DNA of 43,286 nucleotides, taken from Tetragenococcus halophilus subsp. flandriensis (GTDB taxonomy: Bacteria > Bacillota > Bacilli > Lactobacillales > Enterococcaceae). This document shows positions 1-7,375 of this stretch, piece after piece (position 1 is the stretch's first letter; the number at the start of each line of letters is the position of its first letter). The notes beneath the pieces were generated by a model. That model saw only the letters and a program-made list of their open reading frames with translations. It searched no databases and was not told the origin of the DNA. The translations under genes and the position numbers were made by a program. The DNA lies in contig NZ_BSUG01000016.1 in the NCBI RefSeq assembly GCF_030161475.1, forward strand, positions 1 through 43,286, given 5' to 3'.

Positions 1-861
1 TTCAGATAAATAATGAAAATTTTTTTCTGGAAAAGTCATCCTTTGCGCAAGCATTTGATTTTTTTGTCATTTTTTAGAAAAAAGTTAAAATCTGAATATT
101 CTGATTATATTAATGCACCACTAGTGATCACTTCCAATATCTTCCTTTTTAATTAAAAAGCGATCAATCAATAAATTTCTTTATAACGCATTTTACTTCA
201 TCAATTACTCAAGTTTCGCTCACTAAAAATGGGCTTACCCAATTGATGGTTCTAGCATAACATCTGTATCGTTAGCACGCTTGATTTTTTCTAAGATATA
301 CAAAAAGAGCTCCCTTCGTTTTATAACTGCTTTCATCATAAATCAAGAAAAAGGAACTCTTGCCATTATATTACACTTAAAAGTCACAAAAAATCAACTA
401 TCCTAAGAAGTCGATCCCAATTTTCCGAACTAAAAATCATTTCCTTCTTGCGCCGAACACGTATTAGTAATTAAAAAGGCTATTCCGCCAGTAACCTTTT
501 TACTTTTAGTTTTTAAAGAAAACTCGTTAAAGCAAGTAATTTACATTGTTTTTGTTCTCTAAAGTTTTAACTATTTATTAAAATACGACCAATATCAAGA
601 AAAATATGATAACAATGATTGGAACAATACGTAAAAATTTTACACCAAACAAAGGCCGAAAATATTACTACACTTTAACCTCATGATAAAGCGACCTAAA
701 CACTTGAAATATCAAGGTTTAGGCCGCTTTATTCTTTTATAAGTGTCAAAGTCAGAGATGCATAACTGAAATTTCAAATTATTAAAACTTTTCTTATTAA
801 ATGTGATTACTGGCATTCAGTTATATTTTAGATAAGCTGAAATGCAGCGTCCCCTAGTTTT
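1..861. other. Gene-poor region with hairpins
   Basis: No convincing gene is visible on either strand. The stretch holds an imperfect inverted repeat at about 305-358 (arms AAGAGCTCCCTT and AAGGAACTCTT), a terminator-like A/T-rich hairpin at about 472-501 (TAAAAAGG / CCTTTTTA), and the strong hairpin at 686-732 listed separately. A 34-codon minus-strand reading frame crosses about 240-345, but it has no ribosome binding site and I recognise no family; it may be a transposase remnant, which I cannot show. Confidence 0.5.
686..732 (-). terminator. Long hairpin terminator downstream of the ATPase gene
   Basis: ATAAAGCGACCTAAAC (686-701) pairs with GTTTAGGCCGCTTTAT (717-732) with one mismatch, and the loop contains a further CTTGA/TCAAG pairing. 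It lies about 130 bases past the stop of the minus-strand ATPase gene. Both flanks are A/T rich, so it could stop transcription in either direction. Confidence 0.6.
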
Positions 862-2049
862 CTAGTTCTCTCCTAAAAGCCAACTAATAACATTAATTTG
901 TTCAATACCTTCGTCATTTGCATAGCCAGGGTCCGCTGTTAATAAAATTTTTCGGTAACCGTCTTTGATTTTCTTTAATGAAGAGACTTCTCGGTTATAG
1001 GTTTCCTCGTCAACCACACTATAAGAAACTTGATAATATTCTTTGACACCTTGTTTAATTGCTACAAAGTTAACTTCAGTATTTTCAATTACTCCCACGT
1101 AAATTTCATAGTCTCGACGTAATAATTCCAAAAATACGACTGTTTCTAAACGAGAACCAATATTTACACGTTTTGTCCCTAAAAGTGCGTATCGTAGAGA
1201 CATATCTACAGGATAGTATTTAGAATTAATTGATAGATATTTTTTTCCGGCTATGTCATAGCGATCGCACCGGTAGAATAAATATGCATCAAGAAACGCT
1301 GATATATAAGATAAAACCGTATCATTAGTGGTTTTTTCCCCCATAGAAGTTAAGGTATTAGCAATTTTTTTGATAGTGATTAAATTTCCAGCGGTATCTG
1401 TTAGAAAACGAGCTATTTGTTCAACTAGAGCAGTATCACTACGTTGTTTACGTTGTAGTACATCTTTAATTAACACAGTATTTACAATGCCATCTACATA
1501 ATCTTTAAATGTCTTTTCGTCGGTCAATTGCGTAGCAAAAGGAAAACCACCAAAATTAAGATAAGCTTGAAAGTCTGGGGTTACGTCTTTTTTGAAAGCA
1601 CTATGGTATTCTTTAAAAGATAATGGATGGACACGTACTTCAATATAACGTCCAGAAAGTAATGTGGCTAGCTCTCCAGATAGCATGAATGCATTGGAAC
1701 CAGTAACATAAAGATCCACGTTAGGACGTATAAAAAAACTATCTAACACTTTTTCAAACTGAGGTACTGCTTGAATTTCATCCAAGAAAATATAATACAT
1801 TTGGCTTTCATCCATAGAGTTATTTAAATAATCATACAACTCATGATAGTCTAGATACTTTTCATTTGCTAAGTCTTCAAAATTAATAAAAATGATTTGT
1901 GACTGTTTCACGCCTTCTTCTAGCAACTGTTGTTGAAACATTTGTAGTATCGTAGACTTTCCACAGCGCCGTACGCCAGTTAATACTTTTATGATTTGTT
2001 TATCTTTAACTTGCTTTAACTTTTCTAGGTAACTAGGTCTTTGTATCAT
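862..2049 (-). CDS. AAA_14 / DUF4143 family ATPase
   Basis: A 395-residue P-loop ATPase of the AAA_14 plus DUF4143 type, common as single accessory genes in bacteria and archaea; the cellular role is not established. Walker A is GVRRCGKST at residues 25-33. Walker B is YIFLDEIQ near residues 86-93, followed by a sensor-like VTGSNAFML near 114-122. The C-terminal half matches the DUF4143 region, which resembles a nuclease or DNA-binding fold in some relatives. The ATG at 2047-2049 follows a weak AAAGATG-type site. The gene stands alone, and three evenly spaced palindromes lie directly upstream, with the first only 12 bases from the start codon, suggesting autoregulation or regulation by a DNA-binding partner. 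Family assignment is firm; function is open. Confidence 0.85.
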   Translation of the reverse strand: MIQRPSYLEKLKQVKDKQIIKVLTGVRRCGKSTILQMFQQQLLEEGVKQSQIIFINFEDLANEKYLDYHELYDYLNNSMDESQMYYIFLDEIQAVPQFEKVLDSFFIRPNVDLYVTGSNAFMLSGELATLLSGRYIEVRVHPLSFKEYHSAFKKDVTPDFQAYLNFGGFPFATQLTDEKTFKDYVDGIVNTVLIKDVLQRKQRSDTALVEQIARFLTDTAGNLITIKKIANTLTSMGEKTTNDTVLSYISAFLDAYLFYRCDRYDIAGKKYLSINSKYYPVDMSLRYALLGTKRVNIGSRLETVVFLELLRRDYEIYVGVIENTEVNFVAIKQGVKEYYQVSYSVVDEETYNREVSSLKKIKDGYRKILLTADPGYANDEGIEQINVISWLLGEN

Positions 2050-2061
2050 AATTTCACATCT

Positions 2062-2155
2062 TTCTAATTAATTAGAATTTTTCTTTATTTTACCATATCA
2101 TTCTAATTAATTCGAATCTTTCCTTTATTTGCCGTATCTTTCTAATTAATTCGAA
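2062..2155. repeat. Three 16-bp palindromes at exact 39-bp spacing
   Basis: TTCTAATTAATTAGAA at 2062-2077 is a perfect palindrome. Near-identical copies TTCTAATTAATTCGAA occur at 2101-2116 and 2140-2155. Start-to-start distance is 39 bases both times, and the sequence between them is also similar (about 31 of 39 positions match between units 1 and 2). A degenerate copy, TTCTAGGTAACTAGG, sits in the same 39-base register at 2023, inside the coding region. The position in the 5' region of the ATPase gene suggests operators. Confidence 0.8.
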
Positions 2156-2182
2156 TTTCATATAAAGAATTCTAGCCAAAAC

Positions 2183-2254
2183 AAAAAGATATGCTTTTTA
2201 AAATGAATGCAAACTCATAATTTTCGCAATCATCTTGAAAAAGCATATCTTTTT
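2183..2254 (-). terminator. Terminator of the flavoprotein gene
   Basis: AAAAAGATATGCTTTTT (2183-2199) is the perfect reverse complement of AAAAAGCATATCTTTTT (2238-2254), with a 38-base loop. It starts 35 bases beyond the stop of the minus-strand flavoprotein gene, and the minus-strand product ends in a T run. Confidence 0.7.
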
Positions 2255-2288
2255 AAGCTATTTTTTCATGTCTTACTTTCAATTTTAA

Positions 2289-3620
2289 CTAATACAAATA
2301 CTGGATATCGCTTGCTATGGTTGGATAGTTAAATGGTGTTTCACCGACATCTTTTGCTGAATAACCATGCTTGATCAACAAGCTCAAATAGTTAATCATC
2401 TCGTCAGCTTCCATGCTCAAACAAGCAGCACCTACTACTTTGTCTTGTTTTTGATCAGTGATTAATTGGACTAAAGGCTTTTTTTCATGTTGTCTTTTAT
2501 AGGTAATCCACTCTTCCACATTAACAGTGTTTACCTGGTATCTATCTGTATCTTTTTCTGCTTCTTTTGCAGTTACACCCACCTGTGACAATTTCGGTAA
2601 AGAAAAGATGATCGTTGGAATTAGCGGATATTCGATTTTTGCATTGTTACCTAAAATTTGATCGACCACATAATTTGCTTCGTATCCTGCAACTGGTGTT
2701 AACTTAGGTACAGGAGAAGCTGCTGAATCACCTACAGCGTAAATATGTGAGACATTTGTTTGTAAATATTCATTCACTTTGGCACCTTTGCTAGAATATT
2801 CAACACCTATTTGATCTAATCCCAATTGATCCACATTAGCAATCCGGCCAACTGCAGTAAAGACCCTATCCGTTTCCATAGAAAAATCATCACCTATCAC
2901 ACGATAGCTTGCACCATCTTTTTGAATTTCAGTGATCTCTTGATCAAAAATAATGTCGACACCTCTTTGAGATAACTGGTCGCAAAGTGTTTCTACTAAT
3001 TTTTCTGAAAAAGCCTTTAACGGACGATTGTTATGATGAATCAATGTAACTTTAGCCCCTGCAGAAGACGCAATTCCGGCTAATTCAAAAGCAACATAGC
3101 CGCCGCCTAAAATCGTAATACGTTCTGGAATTTCATCTAAATCTAAAAAGTCTGTACTCGTTTGTAAAAATTCCTTACCTTTGATTTCTTGAATCCGCGG
3201 CCGCAAACCAGTAGCAATAATTACGTTCTGAGCTTCGACCCTTTGTTGACCAATTTCCAAAGTGTGTTGATCAATAAACTGCGCGTGTCCAGTGAGCGTT
3301 TGAACGCCGCTATCTTTCATACTTTTATGAGTGCCTGGACTTATCTGTTGCGTATAAGCTCGTTTATTAGCCATCAAATCTGACCATTCGATTGAATTTT
3401 GTGTGTTTAAACCTTGGCCTGCTAAAAGCTCAGCTTGTTCCTTCGCTTCCACTGCAGTATATAAAATCTTTTTCGGATCACAACCACGGTTAGGACAAGT
3501 ACCGCCCCATAAATCTTCCTCTACAATCGCTACCTTCTGTCCTTGCGCTTTTAAAGAAGAAGCAGCAGCTGTCCCTGCCGGCCCAGCACCGATCACAACA
3601 GTATCATATCTTTCTACCAT
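2289..3620 (-). CDS. Glutathione-reductase-like NAD(P)/FAD disulfide oxidoreductase
   Basis: A cytoplasmic class I pyridine nucleotide-disulfide oxidoreductase of 443 residues. An N-terminal FAD-binding GAGPAG is at residues 11-16. The redox disulfide motif GGTCPNRGC has C42 and C47. A second nucleotide-binding motif, GGGYVAFELAG, lies near the middle, then ATG/AVGD FAD contacts, then a dimerisation domain. Glutathione and lipoamide reductases normally end with a HPTxxE dyad supplied to the partner subunit; here the equivalent is YPTIASD, so the catalytic His and Glu are not seen. The substrate is therefore uncertain. Start: a longer frame begins with GTG at 3629, but that GTG lies inside the AAGGAGTG ribosome site; the ATG at 3620 has 8-base spacing and is preferred. 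Single gene with its own terminator. Confidence 0.85.
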   Translation of the reverse strand: MVERYDTVVIGAGPAGTAAASSLKAQGQKVAIVEEDLWGGTCPNRGCDPKKILYTAVEAKEQAELLAGQGLNTQNSIEWSDLMANKRAYTQQISPGTHKSMKDSGVQTLTGHAQFIDQHTLEIGQQRVEAQNVIIATGLRPRIQEIKGKEFLQTSTDFLDLDEIPERITILGGGYVAFELAGIASSAGAKVTLIHHNNRPLKAFSEKLVETLCDQLSQRGVDIIFDQEITEIQKDGASYRVIGDDFSMETDRVFTAVGRIANVDQLGLDQIGVEYSSKGAKVNEYLQTNVSHIYAVGDSAASPVPKLTPVAGYEANYVVDQILGNNAKIEYPLIPTIIFSLPKLSQVGVTAKEAEKDTDRYQVNTVNVEEWITYKRQHEKKPLVQLITDQKQDKVVGAACLSMEADEMINYLSLLIKHGYSAKDVGETPFNYPTIASDIQYLY

Positions 3621-3686
3621 GAATCTCACTCCTTTTATTTCTAATCACCTAGTGCATGCAAAAACTCCATAAGCTTCTTTTGTAAT

Positions 3687-4115
3687 TTACATGAATGGAT
3701 AGTTGTAATGCCGCATACTATTCATCCAATTCGGTTTTTCCTCTTTGATTGTTTCCTTTAGATCATCCAAAGTCCTCTTGTCGATTTCCTCTCTTTTATA
3801 CAAAAAGGTGTAAAATTTCTTTAAACTTACTATACTTTCGTTCATTTGGTTAACACTTGAGGATGGTGCTTCTCGAATAAACCAATAACCAAAAAATTCT
3901 GTAATATCCAATGGTCCCTGTTTTGCTTCCAGCAATTCGTCGTCGCTGTAAAGCAGAAAATCGTTGATATAAAGATCAACATTGAACATATGTTTCCTGA
4001 TCGTTTGACTACTTAACTGTTTGTCGATTAAACTTTGCTGAAATTCCGCTAGCAACTGTTCATTATGTTTACTTATTTTTTCAATTTCTGCCTTATGGTC
4101 CTCGTAATCTTCCAT
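3687..4115 (-). CDS. Small protein resembling an integrase N-terminal (SAM-like) domain
   Basis: A 142-residue, highly charged, mainly helical soluble protein. The stretch SSQTIRKHMFNVDLYINDFL (about 35-54) and the later LKKFYTFLYKRE resemble the core-binding SAM-like N-terminal domain of tyrosine recombinases. No catalytic domain (Arg, His-x-x-Arg, Tyr) follows, so this is not a working recombinase. Stand-alone versions exist in Bacilli and are of unknown function. Start: the frame extends to a GTG at 4124 that overlaps the AAAGGAG site, so the ATG at 4115, 8 bases after it, is chosen. It has no clear operon partner. Confidence 0.65.
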   Translation of the reverse strand: MEDYEDHKAEIEKISKHNEQLLAEFQQSLIDKQLSSQTIRKHMFNVDLYINDFLLYSDDELLEAKQGPLDITEFFGYWFIREAPSSSVNQMNESIVSLKKFYTFLYKREEIDKRTLDDLKETIKEEKPNWMNSMRHYNYPFM

Positions 4116-4185
4116 CACCGACACTCCTTTCCAATTATTTTATCACATTTTCTCAAAATCATTTATCTTTTATCTTTACCAATTA

Positions 4186-4216
4186 AGCGAAATTTTCTAA
4201 TATCGATAATTTCGCT
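4186..4216. repeat. Inverted repeat
   Basis: AGCGAAATT (4186-4194) and AATTTCGCT (4208-4216) are perfect complements around a 13-base loop. There is no clear T run on either side, so terminator function is uncertain; it could be an operator for the small gene that starts at 4115. Confidence 0.4.
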
Positions 4217-4240
4217 CCTAAATAAAGAAAACTTTGTTAA

Positions 4241-4363
4241 ACTTCCCTTTATTTTAGTAAACAAGAAGGAAAGTCTGCCGTACTTACCCTTATTTTTCGC
4301 AAAATAAAAGGACCTTTCCCAGACTTCCCCTTATTTGCTTCTACTTGAAGTATTAAAATCGTA
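4241..4363. repeat. 41-bp period repeat array, locus 1 (three units)
   Basis: Units start at 4241, 4282 and 4323, exactly 41 bases apart. They open with ACTTCCCTTTATTTT, ACTTACCCTTATTTT and ACTTCCCCTTATTTG. The first two carry a purine block (AAGGAAAGT, AAAGGACC) near unit position 27, making each an imperfect inverted repeat; the third unit has decayed in its second half. The same family appears at 31171-31271 with the same period. The array lies in the 380-base gap downstream of the RelB-like gene, which holds no gene of its own. Confidence 0.7.
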
Positions 4364-4495
4364 AAAAAATGGAACATTAACTAGCTATAAGCTGTTAATT
4401 GTCCTGTGTTAACGTTTATAAACAACTTTTCTTAAAATCGCTAAACTTACGGAACTAGTTAGCTGTTTTTCCGAAAATTTTTTAAGCTTAAGTTT

Positions 4496-4714
4496 TCATG
4501 ATATATTCAACCGACGTTTAATTTCATCACTAGTTACAGTTTCGCCGTTACTTTCTTTTAAATTTTGAGCCGCTTCATAGTAATCATTTTCGTCTTGTAG
4601 CTGTTCTAAAATCGTTTGTCGCATAAAAGTTGCCACAGAAACTTCTTCAAACTTAGCCAATTCCTTGATTTCTCGATACTGCTCATCTTTAAAAAATAAA
4701 GAAGTTACAACCAT
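4496..4714 (-). CDS. Orphan RelB/RHH-type antitoxin-like protein
   Basis: A 72-residue protein with the shape of a ribbon-helix-helix antitoxin. A short N-terminal strand (MVVTSLFFKDEQYREI) is followed by helices (ELAKFEEVSVATFMRQ) and an acidic C-terminal tail that in RelB-type proteins wraps the toxin. No RelE/ParE-like toxin gene lies downstream; the next gene is the integrase-N-like protein 380 bases away. Start: a GTG at 4723 lies in the ribosome site; the ATG at 4714 follows GAGAGG by 8 bases. Upstream, 62 bases away, is the MazE-like gene in the same direction, so both may share one transcript. Confidence 0.65.
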   Translation of the reverse strand: MVVTSLFFKDEQYREIKELAKFEEVSVATFMRQTILEQLQDENDYYEAAQNLKESNGETVTSDEIKRRLNIS

Positions 4715-4776
4715 AAACAACACCTCTCAAATAAATGACTACACAATCTAGTTATGCCAAGAATATTACATTAACA

Positions 4777-5073
4777 TCAATGATGCAGTTCGTGTTTTAT
4801 TAATGTTTTCTGTTTTCTTTCCGCCTTTTTCTTTTTTACATCCAAATCCTTAGGTAAACTAACGGTTCCAACTAATTCTTCTAATAGTTCTTTTTTATCT
4901 TTGGTCACACCTTCAATAACAATTCGCTTTTTTCCATTATTTTGGGTTTCCACTGCAATGTTAATATTTTCTTGGTCTTTTAAATTAGCATTAGACAAGA
5001 TCTCTTTAGATAAAACAATCCCTTGTGTATCTCCCCATTTTTTGATTTTACCTTGTTCTTCCATAATTTTCAT
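4777..5073 (-). CDS. Orphan MazE/AbrB-type antitoxin-like protein
   Basis: A 98-residue protein whose N-terminus (KIKKWGDTQGIVLSKEIL, residues 8-25) is the swapped-hairpin AbrB/MazE DNA-binding fold, which typically reads 'kWGnsqgiRiPk'. The charged C-terminal half, with LVGTVSLPKDLD, corresponds to the toxin-binding part. A MazF-like partner is expected just downstream but is absent; an RHH-type antitoxin gene follows instead. The ATG at 5071-5073 follows a GGGGTG ribosome site, and a TATAAT lies at 5097-5102 on the minus strand. It may act as an antitoxin for a toxin elsewhere or as a plain regulator. Confidence 0.7.
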   Translation of the reverse strand: MKIMEEQGKIKKWGDTQGIVLSKEILSNANLKDQENINIAVETQNNGKKRIVIEGVTKDKKELLEELVGTVSLPKDLDVKKKKAERKQKTLIKHELHH

Positions 5074-5096
5074 AATCGTTCACCCCACTTATATTC

Positions 5097-5102
5097 ATTA
5101 TA
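5097..5102 (-). promoter_or_regulatory. -10 element of the MazE-like gene
   Basis: The minus strand reads TATAAT, about 24 bases before the start codon. A weak TTATAA lies 18 bases further upstream as a possible -35. Confidence 0.45.
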
Positions 5103-5124
5103 GCTCGAATTGTGCATAATTTAT

Positions 5125-5159
5125 AAAAAAACTGCGAAGTAAATTTCTCCGCAGTTTTT
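5125..5159 (-). terminator. Terminator of the ketose operon
   Basis: AAAAAACTGCG and CGCAGTTTTT pair around a 13-base loop. It lies just after the stop of the hexuloisomerase gene at 5167, with A and T runs on either side, so it can work in both directions. Confidence 0.75.
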
Positions 5160-5166
5160 CTTGCTC

Positions 5167-5739
5167 TTATTCTACATTTCTATGTCGTGCTTCCATGTCT
5201 TCGTTCGTCAGATCCATTTCATCTTTCAGCATCATGACAATAACATCAAAAAATATAAGCAATGCTTGTTCAAATTGATTCCCCATCATTTGATTAGTAG
5301 GTACATAATCGTCTTCTGAATGATAAACCGCTTTGTAAGCCATAGCTGGTACTTTTATAACAATATCAGCTATTGAAAGTAGATAGCCCTCTGATGAAGG
5401 AGTAATAAGTAATAAATTTGCACTCGCTTGTTTGGCATTATCACAAATAACATTTTCATGAGAGACATCTGCACTTCCACAAGCACAAATAAATAAGTCT
5501 CCAGTACTCACTGCTGGTGTTGTATCGTCCCATAACCAGTGTGCTTCCTTTCCTAAATGCATAAGTCGCATCGCAAACTCTCGCGTAGAAAGACCTTCTC
5601 TTCCTGCACCTAAAAGAAAAATCCGATCAGCTTTTTCAATACTATCTAAAAGCGGGCGTACATCTTCATCGTCCATTTTTGTAAAAACGTTCGATAGCTC
5701 ATCTAACGCATTATTCGCCATTTTTTGAAAATTATTCAT
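5167..5739 (-). CDS. hxlB: 6-phospho-3-hexuloisomerase (SIS domain)
   Basis: Interconverts D-arabino-3-hexulose-6-phosphate and fructose-6-phosphate in the ribulose monophosphate pathway. The 190-residue length is typical. The SIS fold shows FLLGAGREGLSTREFAMRLMH (about 41-61), a GDLFICACGSADVSHE phosphosugar-binding segment and the family C-terminal signature EARHRNVE. The usual partner, 3-hexulose-6-phosphate synthase, is absent; an epimerase of the ribulose-phosphate type lies 30 bases upstream, so the enzyme may act on another 3-ketose phosphate made in this operon. It is the last gene of a three-gene operon ending at the hairpin 5125-5159. Ribosome site GAAGG precedes ATG by 9 bases. Confidence 0.82.
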   Translation of the reverse strand: MNNFQKMANNALDELSNVFTKMDDEDVRPLLDSIEKADRIFLLGAGREGLSTREFAMRLMHLGKEAHWLWDDTTPAVSTGDLFICACGSADVSHENVICDNAKQASANLLLITPSSEGYLLSIADIVIKVPAMAYKAVYHSEDDYVPTNQMMGNQFEQALLIFFDVIVMMLKDEMDLTNEDMEARHRNVE

Positions 5740-5769
5740 TCAAGTTTACCTTCTTTCATGATTTTTCAA

Positions 5770-6423
5770 CTATAACTTTTGGATCGAGTCTACAATTTCT
5801 TTATAAGATTCTTCTTTATTGAACAATGTAGAGGTCCCTAATACAAAGCCTTCTACGCCAATTTTACTTAATTCTTCAATTTTTGCAGGAGAAATAGCTC
5901 CGTCTACGACAATTTTAAAAGGAAGTTCATCCGTGTATCTTGCTGCTTCTTTAATTTTATCATTTACAAATTCCAAATAGCTTTGTCCAGCAAAACCAGG
6001 GCTAACCGTCATCACTAATAAATAGTCAATCACATGAAATAGTTCTTTTACTGTTTCGATAGATGTTTCTGGACTGATAGCAATACCACATTTTTTCCCT
6101 TTGGCTTTAATTTTATTTAAGGTGCTAATTGGGTGTTGATCTGTCTCAGGATGAATATAAATAATATCCGCACCCAAATCAGCGAATAAGTCCACATACT
6201 GGCCAGGATTAGAAATCATTAAATGAACATCCATCAGTTTATCAGTATTTGCTCGAATAGCCTTAAAATCTTCTGTACCTAAAGCAAAATTAGGAACAAA
6301 GACACCATCCATTATGTCCATATGGAAAATATCAATATCAGCTTCTTCTAAACTTTTTATTTCTTCAGGTAATTTTGTAAAGTCAGCACACATCATTGAT
6401 GGGCAGAAAAATTTTTCACTCAT
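5770..6423 (-). CDS. alsE: Ribulose-/allulose-phosphate 3-epimerase family protein
   Basis: A 217-residue TIM barrel of the ribulose-phosphate 3-epimerase superfamily. Visible signatures are FHMDIMDGVFVPN, a metal-binding DVHLMI, the MTVSPGFAGQ phosphate loop, VDGAI and LGTSTLF at the end. IHPET and GTSxLFN resemble E. coli D-allulose-6-phosphate 3-epimerase (AlsE) more than housekeeping Rpe, so conversion of allulose-6-phosphate to fructose-6-phosphate is the best guess. Plain ribulose-5-phosphate epimerase or a 3-keto-sugar role with the neighbouring isomerase cannot be excluded. It lies 18 bases downstream of the kinase gene, with ribosome site AAGGAG, so it is cotranscribed. Confidence 0.75.
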   Translation of the reverse strand: MSEKFFCPSMMCADFTKLPEEIKSLEEADIDIFHMDIMDGVFVPNFALGTEDFKAIRANTDKLMDVHLMISNPGQYVDLFADLGADIIYIHPETDQHPISTLNKIKAKGKKCGIAISPETSIETVKELFHVIDYLLVMTVSPGFAGQSYLEFVNDKIKEAARYTDELPFKIVVDGAISPAKIEELSKIGVEGFVLGTSTLFNKEESYKEIVDSIQKL

Positions 6424-6441
6424 TATTCTCGCTCCTTTTTA

Positions 6442-7356
6442 TTACATTTGATCTAATTCTTCTTTTGTAGGAATACCATCTTGTCCGCCTGGGCGAGAAA
6501 CTTTTAAAGCAGATGCTTTTGACGCAAGTTTTGCCGCACTAACTAAATCATCAGAATTTCTAGCTAATTCAGAAGCTAGTACACCGGCAAATATGTCACC
6601 TGCACCAACAGTATTAATAGCTTTTACTTTGGTTGCTTCGATAATAGTAAAACGATCTTTCTTGGATTCATATAAAACACTACCTTCGCTACCTAGTTTT
6701 ACAATAACATCAGAAACTCCTTGGTCAGCAATCCACTTGGCAGCTTTTTTCGCATCTTCTACATTATTTACTGTCATGCCAGTGATTCGTTCTGTTTCTT
6801 GTTGATTTGGTGTTACAAGGTCTGCATACTGTAGGGTTTCTTCAAAATAAGAGCCTTCTGGCGCTGGATCTAAAACAACATACATATTTTTCTTTTTAGC
6901 TATTTTAAGCGCAGCTAAAACAGATTCCTGACTAGTTTCAAGATTTAAAAGAAAGATTTTTCCTTCCAAAGGTTCCATGGCTTGTTCCACTTCTTCAGCT
7001 TTCAGAGCCATATTAGCGCCAAGTATCACCATAAATGTATTTTCACCTGTATGATCGACCACTGCAACTGCTATTCCTGTTTGTGTATCTTCTTTATTAA
7101 TAATGGCATCTGTTTTTACACCTTGTTGATTTAAGGTAGTTAAAATTTGTTTTCCGAAGTCATCTTGTCCCACAGCACCAATTAACACTTGGTTTACACC
7201 TTGTTTTGCTACAGTTACTGCTTGATTTGAACCCTTGCCACCTACTTGTTGATCTAGTTCTTTGGCTTGTATATTTTCGCCATATTTGGGAAAATCATCA
7301 ACATGCACATACATATCCATATTGATAGCTCCCATTACAATTACGTCTAGTGCCAT
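6442..7356 (-). CDS. PfkB/ribokinase-family sugar kinase
   Basis: Cytoplasmic ATP-dependent sugar kinase of 304 residues. The N-terminal PfkB signature GGKGSNQAV lies near residue 40. The C-terminal nucleotide/anion-hole motif reads NTVGAGDIFAG (family form DTxGAGD), with the catalytic Asp conserved. Closest in style to ribokinase. Next to an epimerase, a hexuloisomerase and an unpaired EIIC, it probably phosphorylates the sugar that EIIC lets in; the sugar itself cannot be read from sequence. Start: the frame runs upstream to 7395 inside the lacI gene, but the GGAGG site at 7361-7365 fits the ATG at 7356. The gap from the lacI stop is 19 bases. Confidence 0.8.
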   Translation of the reverse strand: MALDVIVMGAINMDMYVHVDDFPKYGENIQAKELDQQVGGKGSNQAVTVAKQGVNQVLIGAVGQDDFGKQILTTLNQQGVKTDAIINKEDTQTGIAVAVVDHTGENTFMVILGANMALKAEEVEQAMEPLEGKIFLLNLETSQESVLAALKIAKKKNMYVVLDPAPEGSYFEETLQYADLVTPNQQETERITGMTVNNVEDAKKAAKWIADQGVSDVIVKLGSEGSVLYESKKDRFTIIEATKVKAINTVGAGDIFAGVLASELARNSDDLVSAAKLASKASALKVSRPGGQDGIPTKEELDQM

Positions 7357-7375
7357 TTTTATTCCTCCATTAAAT

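Noticed and set aside
240-345. Minus-strand 34-codon frame that looks a little like a transposase end
   Set aside because: No ribosome site and no recognisable transposase motif; too short to support.
2062-2155. CRISPR array
   Set aside because: The repeats are 16 bp with similar, not unique, spacers of 23 bp, and no cas genes are nearby; they are better read as operators or a tandem duplication.
3403-3672. Plus-strand 89-residue reading frame
   Set aside because: It lies opposite the flavoprotein gene, has no ribosome site and no family pattern. Same judgement for the other opposite-strand frames over real genes.
4065-4307. Plus-strand 80-residue hydrophobic frame
   Set aside because: It covers part of the integrase-N-like gene and the repeat array, lacks a ribosome site, and its hydrophobicity comes from A/T-rich repeats.
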